The notes under the pieces were generated by a model that was not told where the DNA came from, did no database searches, and saw only the letters and a program-made list of their open reading frames with translations. Of a stretch of 53,204 nt of DNA, positions 37,981 to 46,474 are shown piece by piece; within the stretch, counting starts at the first letter, position 1, and every line of letters starts with the position of its first letter. Origin of the DNA: an uncultured Pelagibacteraceae bacterium (GTDB taxonomy: Bacteria; Pseudomonadota; Alphaproteobacteria; Pelagibacterales; Pelagibacteraceae); the NCBI GenBank assembly GCA_902558795.1, contig CACEFI010000003.1, positions 1-53,204 of the forward strand, written 5' to 3'. The position numbers and the translations under genes are program-made.

Positions 37981-39010
37981 AAATATCCTAAGATCGGTAA
38001 AATCTAAAGGATTTAAGTATATTGATTTACCCTCAGTAATCGAGGCCAATCACATCGTCCAAAGATCAGGTGAAAATTTTAGAAAATTTATATTTTCTTT
38101 CATTGATCAAAACGGAAGTGAGCTTTGCCTTAGACCCGACTTAACTATCGCATCATGCCTTAGATATTTAGAGAATAATTTAAAAGGAAAAGAGAAGATT
38201 TTTTATAGTGGTCAGGCTTATCGAAAGTCACAAAATAAAAAAGACTCTATTATTAGAGACCAAGTAGGATTTGAAATTATTGGCTCTAAAGATGAAAAGA
38301 ATGATGATAAAGAAATTATAAACACATCTTTAAAGTCTCTTCAAAATATCAAATATACATCAGGAACATTAACAATTGGCAATGTTGAAATCTTTAATTT
38401 ATTAATTTCAAAACTAGACATTCCAAAACGATGGAAGCTAAGATTATCAAGACATTTTTGGAGAGAAAAATATTTTAATGATCTTTTAAAAAGATTAGAA
38501 ACTAATTCAGATGTAGATCCAACTATCGTTGAGATTGATAAAAAGCGATATTTTAAAATGTTAAAAGAAGATCTATCCAAAGTTATCGCAGGAAGATCAA
38601 TTAATGAAATTTTAAAAAGATTTGATAACAAAATTAGAGATCCAAGAAGAACAAAAAAAGGTGAAAATGTATCAAAGATTATTAAAGAGTTTTTAAAGAT
38701 TAAATGTCCAATTAATAAAGCTGCAAGCGAACTGAATAAGTTTTTTAAAAAGAATAAGATTAATCTAGTAGTTGATCAAAAATATTTTCCAATCTCTGAA
38801 AATAAAATTTCAAAATTAAATGTTGTATTCTCTGCTTCATTTGGAAGGCAGTTAGAATATTACACAGGAATGGTATTTAAAATTGATATCAAGTCAAAAT
38901 CAAAAAACAGAAATATAATTAACGGTGGAAGATATGATAAATTAATTTCAGATCTTGGGGCCAAAAATAAAGTAGCCGCAGTTGGAGCTGCTTTAAATTT
39001 AAATTACTAA
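37958..39010 (+). CDS. hisZ: ATP phosphoribosyltransferase regulatory subunit HisZ
   Basis: A HisRS paralogue without charging activity that partners the short HisG in an octamer and gives it activity and feedback control. It is 350 residues. A degenerate class II core is visible: LCLRPDLTIASCLRYLE, KIFYSGQAYRKSQ and DQVGFEIIG, with ASFGRQLEYYTGMVFKID near the end and GGRYDKLISDLGA. It lies between hisS and hisG with overlaps of 23 and 1 nt. Because HisZ descends from a HisRS, its adjacency to hisS is notable. Confidence 0.93.
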   Translation: MKSKNLSENILRSVKSKGFKYIDLPSVIEANHIVQRSGENFRKFIFSFIDQNGSELCLRPDLTIASCLRYLENNLKGKEKIFYSGQAYRKSQNKKDSIIRDQVGFEIIGSKDEKNDDKEIINTSLKSLQNIKYTSGTLTIGNVEIFNLLISKLDIPKRWKLRLSRHFWREKYFNDLLKRLETNSDVDPTIVEIDKKRYFKMLKEDLSKVIAGRSINEILKRFDNKIRDPRRTKKGENVSKIIKEFLKIKCPINKAASELNKFFKKNKINLVVDQKYFPISENKISKLNVVFSASFGRQLEYYTGMVFKIDIKSKSKNRNIINGGRYDKLISDLGAKNKVAAVGAALNLNY

Positions 39011-39702
39011 TGAGCAAAAATATAATTAATATTGGTATTCCTAGTAAAGGTAGACTTAGAAAGGATATTTTAAAAATATTCAAAAAAAATAAATTAAATC
39101 TATTTTCTGAGCGTGGCGAAAGAGATTTATTAGGATCCATAAAACAATTAAAAAATGTTAAAGTTTTATATCTTCATGCAAGAGAGATAGTTGAAAGACT
39201 AGGAGATGGTTCATTAGATCTTGGTTTTTCAGGATTTGATCTATTAAAAGAGAGTGAAGTAAATATTCAAAATAAAATTAATGTTACTAAAAAATATGAT
39301 TTTGGAAAAGCAACTTTGGTTGTTGCGATTCCTGATCCATGGATAGATGTACAAACTGTTGCAGATTTAGAGGAAATTGCATTTGAATTCAAAGATAAAA
39401 AGAAAAAAAGATTAAGAGTTGCAACTAAATATCCAAACTTAACTAGAGAATTTTTATTTTCAAAAGGAGTTACTCAATTTAAGTTAGTTGGTAGTTTAGG
39501 AGCAACAGAGGCTTATCCTTTTACAGGATCAAGTGAAATTATTACTGATATAACATCAACAGGTGAAACTTTAAAAGCTAATAATCTTCGTATTTTAAAG
39601 GACGGAGAAATATTAAAATCTGAAGCATGTATGATGACATCAAAATCATCTGCAAAAAAACTAGAAGTTAAGAAATTGATTAAATTACTTTCTAAAGATT
39701 AG
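39010..39702 (+). CDS. hisG: ATP phosphoribosyltransferase catalytic subunit, short form
   Basis: First step of histidine synthesis, joining ATP and PRPP. It is 230 residues, the short HisG_S type that lacks the C-terminal histidine-sensing domain and therefore needs HisZ. Motifs are IGIPSKGRLRKDILKIFK, LGFSGFDLL, the PRPP-side RVATKYPNLTREF and SLGATEAYPFTGSSEIITDI. It shares one base with hisZ. Confidence 0.95.
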   Translation: MSKNIINIGIPSKGRLRKDILKIFKKNKLNLFSERGERDLLGSIKQLKNVKVLYLHAREIVERLGDGSLDLGFSGFDLLKESEVNIQNKINVTKKYDFGKATLVVAIPDPWIDVQTVADLEEIAFEFKDKKKKRLRVATKYPNLTREFLFSKGVTQFKLVGSLGATEAYPFTGSSEIITDITSTGETLKANNLRILKDGEILKSEACMMTSKSSAKKLEVKKLIKLLSKD

Positions 39703-39816
39703 GTCTTTCCAATAAATTAAAATAATCTTAATAATATCAAGGTTTCTAGCAACTGCATAAAGTGCAATCACAGCCCCTATTAGAAATATAATTTTTAATA
39801 TTATGAATAATTCCAT
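39685..39816 (-). CDS. possible 43-residue membrane peptide
   Basis: A reverse-strand frame from ATG 39816 to TAA at 39685 encodes a hydrophobic peptide: ELFIILKIIFLIGAVIALYA forms one membrane helix, then VARNLDIIKIILIYWKDLIF. It fills most of the 179-nt gap between hisG and rmuC and its end overlaps the hisG stop. The well-composed helix makes it more than noise, but I know no homologue and see no clear Shine-Dalgarno. The rest of the gap (39817-39881) is featureless AT-rich DNA. Confidence 0.4.
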   Translation of the reverse strand: MELFIILKIIFLIGAVIALYAVARNLDIIKIILIYWKDLIFRK

Positions 39817-39881
39817 CAGATAATTTTTAAATAATTAAATATATTAATCATATTTTTACTATAAGATAAATTATTAGAATC

Positions 39882-40979
39882 ATGGATATAATCTTTATTG
39901 TTTTATTGGTTTTATTGATAGGAATTGCCTCGTCAATACTTTATATAAATTTAAAATCTAAACCTAAGGATGATGAAGATAATAAGGAAGCCGAAGAGAT
40001 AGCTAACTTAAAGATTGAAATACAGAATTTAAAAGATACTCTTAACAATACTATTAATACGTCACTTGGTTCAATGTCGACCTCATTTAACAATTTATCT
40101 ACAGGGGTTACAAAAGACATGACAGAGGCCTTAACTAAAGTAGATGAGAAAGTTGGAAATTTTAACCAGCAGGTTCAATTATTAAATCAAAGCCAAGAGG
40201 GGATTACGAAAATTTTAGCGGGTGTTAAAAAGTATGGAACTCTTGCAGAGTTTAGTTTGGATGCCTTAATTAAAGACTTATTACCTGCTTCTCAATTTAT
40301 GACTAACGTTAAAATGAAGGAAGATACAAGTGAAAATGTTGAATTCGCGATTAAGCTTCAAGGAGATGTTTTGGTACCTGTTGATAGTCATTTTCCAGTG
40401 GAAAAGTTTAAAGCAATTACCGATGGTCATGACGCACAAGATAAAAGGGCTGTTGCAGATGCTAGAGCAAAATTAGCCACTGCTTTTAAAGCAAAAGCTA
40501 AAAGTGTAAATGAAAAATATATCGTTCCACCAAAAACTACGGATTTTGCAATTGTTTATGCTCCAACTGAAAGTTTGTATAAAGAATTAACTGAATACCA
40601 AGATCCAAGCACTAAAGAGTTATTAACGCAAGAATTAATGAAAAAACATAAAGTTGTAATCTGTGGACCTAATACTCTTTCTGCTTACTTGCAATCTCTT
40701 CATATGGGATTTCAATCTTTAAAAGTTCAAAAAGGTGCTACCGAAATTTATAATCACTTAAAAACAATAACCTCAAGATTTGGAAAGCACTTTGATAATA
40801 TAATTTCTCTTAGAAAAAAATTAGAGGAAGCTATGTCTGTTGTGGATAAGTTTGGAACAGACGCAAGATCAATTACCAGAACACTTGAAAGTATTAAAGA
40901 TCCTGAACAACTTGAAAAAGCAGTCCAAACAGAAAATGTAGAAAAATTTGTTGATCGTTCAAAACAAGCAAATAATTAA
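39882..40979 (+). CDS. rmuC: RmuC family protein
   Basis: 365 residues. An N-terminal membrane anchor (IIFIVLLVLLIGIASSILYI) is followed by a coiled coil (about 30-110) and the RmuC core, with VEFAIKLQGDVLVPVDSHFPVEKF and HKVVICGPNTLSAYLQSLHMGFQ. The core has a restriction-endonuclease-like fold and limits inversions at short inverted repeats in E. coli. It is followed by two further nuclease genes, suggesting a DNA-maintenance set. Confidence 0.93.
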   Translation: MDIIFIVLLVLLIGIASSILYINLKSKPKDDEDNKEAEEIANLKIEIQNLKDTLNNTINTSLGSMSTSFNNLSTGVTKDMTEALTKVDEKVGNFNQQVQLLNQSQEGITKILAGVKKYGTLAEFSLDALIKDLLPASQFMTNVKMKEDTSENVEFAIKLQGDVLVPVDSHFPVEKFKAITDGHDAQDKRAVADARAKLATAFKAKAKSVNEKYIVPPKTTDFAIVYAPTESLYKELTEYQDPSTKELLTQELMKKHKVVICGPNTLSAYLQSLHMGFQSLKVQKGATEIYNHLKTITSRFGKHFDNIISLRKKLEEAMSVVDKFGTDARSITRTLESIKDPEQLEKAVQTENVEKFVDRSKQANN

Positions 40980-41016
40980 TTTCTTTTTTTCTAAAATAGC
41001 GAATATAAGAAATCAC

Positions 41017-41703
41017 ATGGAGTGGAATAATAAATATAATTACCCAACATCAACTAGATCAATAGTTGATGGTTCAAGACATTACTCCGTAAATGAAGAA
41101 CGACTACCTTCAGTGACAACAATTTTAAAAGCAACAGAATCTGAAGAAAAAAAGGCATCGCTTCAAGCTTGGAAGCAAAGAGTTGGCCACAAACAAGCTG
41201 AAATTATTACCCGTGAGGCTAGTAGTAGAGGAAGCTCTATGCACGAATATTTAGAAAAATTTTTACTTGGAAAGTTAAATTTAGATTTACTGGGAGACAA
41301 TACTAGAGAACGAATGATGGCGGATCAAATTATTGAAAATGGATTAAGAAACAAGCTTGATGAAATTTGGGGATGTGAGGCAACATTATATTACCCAGGA
41401 AAATATGCAGGTGCTGCTGACTGTGTTGGTGTTTATGAAAATAAAGAGACTATAATTGATTTTAAACAAAGTAATAAACCTAAGAAAGATGAATGGATTG
41501 ATGATTATTATCTGCAATGTGCGGCATACGCATTAGCACACAATACTGTTTACGGATCAAATATTACGCAGGCTGTTATTTTACTTTGTACAAAAGACAA
41601 TATGTTCCAAAGATTTTTAATTGATGGTGATAGATTAAAAGATTATCAAAATAAATTTTTAAAAAAAGTTGAACAATTTTATGCACAAAGGATAGTAAAT
41701 TGA
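41017..41703 (+). CDS. PD-(D/E)XK nuclease, RecB/MGME1/phage exonuclease-like
   Basis: 228 residues from ATG 41017; an upstream in-frame start would overlap rmuC and adds no conserved sequence. The N-terminus has LPSVTTILKATESEEKKA and TREASSRGSSMHEYLE, typical of this group. The active site is E121 (GCEATLYYPG), D135 (AGAADCVG), then D148-F-K150 in IIDFKQSNKPKK, with Q167 in YLQCAAYALA. Such enzymes degrade DNA from ends, as in mitochondrial MGME1 and exonucleases of T4-like marine phages. It overlaps the exonuclease I-like gene by 4 nt. Confidence 0.85.
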   Translation: MEWNNKYNYPTSTRSIVDGSRHYSVNEERLPSVTTILKATESEEKKASLQAWKQRVGHKQAEIITREASSRGSSMHEYLEKFLLGKLNLDLLGDNTRERMMADQIIENGLRNKLDEIWGCEATLYYPGKYAGAADCVGVYENKETIIDFKQSNKPKKDEWIDDYYLQCAAYALAHNTVYGSNITQAVILLCTKDNMFQRFLIDGDRLKDYQNKFLKKVEQFYAQRIVN

Positions 41704-43145
41704 ATTACGTAGTATGGGATATTGAAACAGATTCTGCCCAAACCGATTGGGCTACTATTATTGAAATAGGTGGCATTTTACTTGATGAAAACTTCAAAGA
41801 AAAAGAGCGTTTTCAAGCAAGATGCAGATTACCTCAAGACAGAGTTCCAAGTGCTACTGCACTTTGTATTAATAAATCAAATGTAGATTTAATAACTAAG
41901 GGCAATCTAAGCCATTATGAAATGTTAACTCAGGTTGAGCAAAAATTTAGAGAATGGTCTCCTGCAACATTTCTAGGCTATTCAAGTATTAACTTTGATG
42001 ATGAAGTTATTAGAAAAGAATTTTTTAAATCTTTAAGAAAACCTTATCTAACAAATACAGAAGGGAATGTTCGTCATGATGCTTTAAATATAGTAAGAGC
42101 TGCATTTGCAATCGATGATGATGTTTTAAAAACAGAATTAAATGCTAAAGGCAATAAATCGATGAAACTAGAGTCTTTAGCAAGATTAAATGGTTTTGAG
42201 TCTTCTGGAGCACACTCTGCATTATTTGATACTGAACTTACTGTTAAAGTTTTAGATTTAATTAAACAGAAACAACCAACTCTTTGGCAAGAATATTTTA
42301 AAACAAGCAGCAAAGTAATTGTTGAGAATATGATTAAGCAAGAAAAGATATTTACTCTAAATGAATATTTTTATGGAACAAGTCGATTATATTTATGTGC
42401 TCCATTACACCCAAATGCTTGTATGCATCCAGTTTATAAATGGGGACAAGCAGTAGATCTTAGAGTTGATATTGAGGCCATTCAAAAATTAAATTATGGA
42501 GATTTAAAAAAAGAGATGAAAAAATCTCCTAAGTTTTTAAGAACTATTAGATCTAATAAAGCACCGATTATTTTAGATCAAAGTTTTGGGATGAAAGTTG
42601 AACCATATAGTAAAATGGATCCTAACTTGATTAAGAAAAGAGCTGAATTAGTTAAAACCAATGAAAAGTTTTCACAAGATATTTGTAATATTTTAAGAGA
42701 AGCTGCTGAAGAAAAAATGGAAACTGCTTCACAAGAGGATATCGAACCAGAAGAGTCTATTTATTCCGGAGGATTTACCTCTGCTAAAGATCAAGCTTTA
42801 TTTCCTAAATTTCACACTGGTGATTGGAAAGAAAAGTTTGCGCTATTAGATAAATTTGATGATGAGAGATTGGTTACTTTTGGCCACGGTCTTATATTTA
42901 ATGAGGCACCTGAAATTTTACCAAAAGAAATTCATAAAAAAATTAAACGTCGTATCGCTTCAAGAATATTAAGCACTAATAAAGAGAAATGGTGGACAGT
43001 TTCTGCTTTTTATTCAGAGTGTGATGAGATTAGAGAAAATGAAGATAAGATGTTTTCATTTAAAAATGTTGATGAAAAGCTGAAATTTTTGGATGGAATT
43101 AATGAATATGTGATGAATCTAGAACAAAAGTATTCAGACGCATAA
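41700..43145 (+). CDS. sbcB: exodeoxyribonuclease I-like DEDDh 3'-5' exonuclease
   Basis: 481 residues, the size of bacterial ExoI. The DEDDh set is visible: VVWDIETDS (D7, E9), GYSSINFDDEVIR (Asp) and GAHSALFDTELTVK (His and Asp). The C-terminal part with SFGMKVEPYSKMD and LIFNEAPEILP corresponds to the SH3-like and helical ExoI extensions. It digests single-stranded DNA 3' to 5'. The start is TTG at 41700, within the stop of the upstream nuclease gene, so both are co-translated. Confidence 0.87.
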   Translation: MNYVVWDIETDSAQTDWATIIEIGGILLDENFKEKERFQARCRLPQDRVPSATALCINKSNVDLITKGNLSHYEMLTQVEQKFREWSPATFLGYSSINFDDEVIRKEFFKSLRKPYLTNTEGNVRHDALNIVRAAFAIDDDVLKTELNAKGNKSMKLESLARLNGFESSGAHSALFDTELTVKVLDLIKQKQPTLWQEYFKTSSKVIVENMIKQEKIFTLNEYFYGTSRLYLCAPLHPNACMHPVYKWGQAVDLRVDIEAIQKLNYGDLKKEMKKSPKFLRTIRSNKAPIILDQSFGMKVEPYSKMDPNLIKKRAELVKTNEKFSQDICNILREAAEEKMETASQEDIEPEESIYSGGFTSAKDQALFPKFHTGDWKEKFALLDKFDDERLVTFGHGLIFNEAPEILPKEIHKKIKRRIASRILSTNKEKWWTVSAFYSECDEIRENEDKMFSFKNVDEKLKFLDGINEYVMNLEQKYSDA

Positions 43146-43211
43146 TTTAATAAATCAAAATAATCTATTTTTGCCCATTGAATAATCAATTGAATCAATT
43201 ATATCAGTAAT

Positions 43212-43529
43212 ATGCTTAATGATTTTAAAGACGACGATTTTGATAGTAAAATAAAAAACGAAGATATTTCAGTTATCCAGTTTTCAGCTGCATGGTGTGG
43301 ACCATGTAAGGCTCTTGTACCGGTAATGACTAAGCTTTCAGAGGAATATAAAGATAAAGCTGGTTTTTATTACGCAGACATTGAAGATGGCGGAATTAAC
43401 ACTGGAAGCGCCGCGGGAATTAGAGGTGTGCCGACAGTTATTATCTACAAAAAAGGTGTTGAGGTAGATAGAAAAGTTGGTGGAGTTCCTGAAAGCCACA
43501 TGAAAGAATTTTTAGATAAAAATATCTAA
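43212..43529 (+). CDS. trxA: thioredoxin
   Basis: A 105-residue thioredoxin fold with the active site AWCGPCKAL (about 28-36) and the cis-proline turn RGVPTVIIYKKG. It reduces disulfides of cytoplasmic proteins. In many alphaproteobacteria trxA follows folC on the same strand; here it is convergent with folC and overlaps its end by 4 nt. The 66 nt before it (43146-43211) contain short ATTGA/TCAAT repeats but no convincing promoter. Confidence 0.95.
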   Translation: MLNDFKDDDFDSKIKNEDISVIQFSAAWCGPCKALVPVMTKLSEEYKDKAGFYYADIEDGGINTGSAAGIRGVPTVIIYKKGVEVDRKVGGVPESHMKEFLDKNI

Positions 43530-44794
43530 TTTGAATTCAATACTTCTCCAGCAAGATAAAGAGATCCGGTGATTAGGATAATATCGTTTTCCTTGAGCGG
43601 GATTGACCTGATAGCATTCTCTACACTTTCTTGATAATTGATGTTTTTGAAGCTATTGAGCTTATTTTTAAGTTCTTTTCCTTTAATAGAGTTTGGTTGA
43701 TTGGGTATATCTATAGTGGTCAAGGTTTTAATATCCTTAAAGTAACTCATATACTCATTATGATCTTTATTAGCCATCATTCCTAAGATGATATGTTTGT
43801 CACAATTTAAACTTTCTAAATATTCATTTAATACTTTTGCTCCTAAAGGATTATGCGAGCCATCAACAAAAAGTTGATGTTCTTTAGCAAGCTCTTTAAG
43901 TTTACCAGATTTAATTTCCTGTAATCTTGCAATACAGTTTATTTTTGTAATTCCTTGTTTGATATGTTCATCTTTTATATCAAAATTTTTTATAGCTCTT
44001 AACGTTGCAATAGCAGTTGAGATATTTTCTAATTGAAATTGACCTTTAACATTAGGCATTGGCAATTTTATTCCACCCACTTGATCTTCATAATAAAAGA
44101 AATCGTTTTCTTTTATTGTAAAAATATAACTTTCATCATAAAAAAACTTATTTGAACTATTATTTGATATTGTTTTTTTAATACTATCTGTAATTTTTTT
44201 AGAACTTTGTTTTGCAACTATAATGTTTGAGTTTAAAAGAGTTGAAGTTTTCTCATATATAATTTTTTCAACCGTTTGTTCATTTTTAGGTAGCCAGTCT
44301 AAATGATCAAGACCAATGGAAGTTACAATACTAGCTAGATTATTTTTAAGAATATTAGTGGCGTCAAACCTGTGAAATAAGCCAGTTTCTATCAAATTTA
44401 TATTATCAGGATATTGAGAAGCTTTTAGAAAATAAGCTGCAGTTAATATCTCAAAAAAGGTAATGGGTTCCTTATTATTAGCACTTTCAATTTCTTCAAA
44501 TAAATTTGCTAATTCTTCATTATTAAGCTCTTCATTATTAAAGACAAAACGTTCATTAATACTTTTAATATGAGGACTAGTGTAAATATTACATTTAATA
44601 TTTATTTCTTTTAAAATAGCAAACATTGCTTGGATGGTTGAATACTTTCCATTGGTTCCTATAATTGAAATTGCTTTAAGTTTATCTTGAGGATTTCCTA
44701 ATCTTTCACAGAGGTTTTGAATACGATCTAAACTAAGATCTATTTCTTTAGGATGCAGCTCTTGTAAGCGACTGATTATCTTCTGAAGTTTCAT
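43526..44794 (-). CDS. folC: bifunctional folylpolyglutamate/dihydrofolate synthase
   Basis: Adds glutamate to dihydropteroate and to folates. It is 422 residues of the Mur-ligase fold. The start region matches the family (LHPKEIDLSLDRIQNLCERLG). The P-loop is IIGTNGKYST (45-53), with Tyr51 where the usual sequence GTNGKGST has Gly; the lysine K50 is kept. FHRFDATNIL, TSIGLDHLDWLP and FVDGSHNPLGAKVL follow. The start lies 47 nt inside accD on the same strand. It still looks like a complete FolC. Confidence 0.9.
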   Translation of the reverse strand: MKLQKIISRLQELHPKEIDLSLDRIQNLCERLGNPQDKLKAISIIGTNGKYSTIQAMFAILKEINIKCNIYTSPHIKSINERFVFNNEELNNEELANLFEEIESANNKEPITFFEILTAAYFLKASQYPDNINLIETGLFHRFDATNILKNNLASIVTSIGLDHLDWLPKNEQTVEKIIYEKTSTLLNSNIIVAKQSSKKITDSIKKTISNNSSNKFFYDESYIFTIKENDFFYYEDQVGGIKLPMPNVKGQFQLENISTAIATLRAIKNFDIKDEHIKQGITKINCIARLQEIKSGKLKELAKEHQLFVDGSHNPLGAKVLNEYLESLNCDKHIILGMMANKDHNEYMSYFKDIKTLTTIDIPNQPNSIKGKELKNKLNSFKNINYQESVENAIRSIPLKENDIILITGSLYLAGEVLNSN

Positions 44795-45677
44795 TTTGCT
44801 CAGAACTTATAGCAGAATTTTGCTTTAACAATATTGATAATAAAGTTCCAATTTTTGACGCAAGATCTTTACGCTCAACAATTAAATCAACAAAACCTGT
44901 TTTTTCAACATATTCACTTTTCTGAAATCCTTCAGGTAATTCTTCCTTAACAGTTCCTTGAATAACTCTTGCCCCTGCAAAAGCAATTAATGCACCTGGT
45001 TCAGCGATATGAATGTCCCCTAACATCGCATAAGAGGCTGTAATTCCACCCGCTGTTGGGTCTGTAATGCATACCAAATAAGGTAAACCATTTTTCTTTA
45101 ACTCATTGATTGCAAGAGTTGTTCTGGTCATTTGAGAAAGTGAAATTAAACTTTCCATCATTCTCATTCCACCACCAGCACTAATACATAAAAAAGGAGT
45201 TCTGTTTTCGATAGCATGTTGAATTCCATATAAAAAAGCTTCTCCTTCAGCAGCAGCCATTGAAGCTCCTAGGAAATCAAAATCAGATGCAACTGCAGTA
45301 ATTTTAATATTATTGATAGTTCCACAAGCAACCATCATTCCACATTCCATACCTGTTTTTTTACGAGCACTTTTTAATCTCTCTTTGTAAGGTTTTGAGT
45401 CTGTCCAGTTTAAAGGATCATCTTTTGGAATAGGTGTTTTAAATACCTCATAATTATTTTTACCAAACAAAATATCAAATCTTTGGCTTGGTTTGATTCG
45501 GTGATGTTTGTTACAATCTGGGCAAACCCATAAGTTTTGTTCTAAGTCTTTTTTAAGAATGGGGCCTCTACAACAGCTTGTCCAATCACTTTTTGCGATA
45601 TCTTCTTTTGTGGCTCGTTCATGAAAAGCAGTTTTAATTTTTTCACCTGCTTTTATTATTTTTGTAATCCAGTTCAT
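44748..45677 (-). CDS. accD: acetyl-CoA carboxylase carboxyltransferase beta subunit
   Basis: Transfers carboxyl from biotin to acetyl-CoA, the first step of fatty acid synthesis. It is 309 residues. The N-terminal zinc ribbon is partly altered: C35-C36 (SCCRGPI) stands where C-x2-C is expected, while C52/C55 (VCPDCNKH) are normal. The crotonase core has FLCISAGGGMRMMESLISLS, DPTAGGITASYAMLGDI and FAGARVIQGT. The C-terminal tail is acidic and overlaps folC by 47 nt. It is coupled to trpA by a 4-nt overlap. Confidence 0.95.
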   Translation of the reverse strand: MNWITKIIKAGEKIKTAFHERATKEDIAKSDWTSCCRGPILKKDLEQNLWVCPDCNKHHRIKPSQRFDILFGKNNYEVFKTPIPKDDPLNWTDSKPYKERLKSARKKTGMECGMMVACGTINNIKITAVASDFDFLGASMAAAEGEAFLYGIQHAIENRTPFLCISAGGGMRMMESLISLSQMTRTTLAINELKKNGLPYLVCITDPTAGGITASYAMLGDIHIAEPGALIAFAGARVIQGTVKEELPEGFQKSEYVEKTGFVDLIVERKDLASKIGTLLSILLKQNSAISSEQNETSEDNQSLTRAAS

Positions 45678-46474
45678 TTAATTTTATTTTTTAATCTCTT
45701 CACGATATTAGTAACATTTGTGACAGGATTTTGTCTCTTTTTAATAGAGTTAGAAATTTCTTTACAAATTGCACTTCCAACTACTAATCCATCAGCTTTT
45801 TTAAGAGATTTTATGGTTTTTTCTGTAATTCCAAATCCAATGACAATATTTTTAGATTTGTTTTGATTTTTAATTCTACTGTATCTTTCAAGTATTTTTT
45901 TTGGTGAAACTTTAAGCTTTCCCCCAGTAGTTGATAGCATGCTGATGTAATAGACCATATCATGGGAGTCTTTGATAATTTTTTTTAATCTGACCGAAGA
46001 CGTGGTTGGAGAAACTAATTGAATAAAGATAATCCCTCTTTTTTTACATTTAGCAGCAAATTTTTTATTTTCAGGATAAGGAAGATCTACTACTATTAAA
46101 CCATCAACTTTAACTTTTTTACACTTATCTAAAAATTTATTTTCATTGTATTGAAAGATCATATTGTAATAACCCATCAAAATAATAGGCTTAGTTTTTT
46201 TTGATTTTTTAAAGTCTTTCGCTATTGAAAAAACATCATTAATTTTAATCCCGTTTTTAATTGCTCTATATGCACTGGTTTGAATTTGGCCTCCATCCGC
46301 AATAGGAGTATTATGAGGAAATCCTAATTCACAGATATCTGCATAATTAGAAATTGATTTAAGTATCTCTAGTGACTTTTTTTTTGTATTGTCACCTGCA
46401 ACAGTATAAGTGAGCAAGGCAGGTCTATTCTCACTTTTTGCATTTTGAAATGCTTGACTTATTAAAGAGGTCAT
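45674..46474 (-). CDS. trpA: tryptophan synthase alpha subunit
   Basis: Releases indole from indole-3-glycerol phosphate. It is 266 residues with a TIM barrel. The catalytic acids are present in ICELGFPHNTPIADGGQIQT (Glu of ELG and Asp of ADG). The flexible loop 6 reads MLSTTGGK, where the usual form is close to GxTG. GLVVGSAICK binds phosphate. The usual FSDP after ELGxP is HNTP here. It shares one base with trpB, and both depart from consensus, which may reflect co-evolution. Confidence 0.92.
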   Translation of the reverse strand: MTSLISQAFQNAKSENRPALLTYTVAGDNTKKKSLEILKSISNYADICELGFPHNTPIADGGQIQTSAYRAIKNGIKINDVFSIAKDFKKSKKTKPIILMGYYNMIFQYNENKFLDKCKKVKVDGLIVVDLPYPENKKFAAKCKKRGIIFIQLVSPTTSSVRLKKIIKDSHDMVYYISMLSTTGGKLKVSPKKILERYSRIKNQNKSKNIVIGFGITEKTIKSLKKADGLVVGSAICKEISNSIKKRQNPVTNVTNIVKRLKNKIK

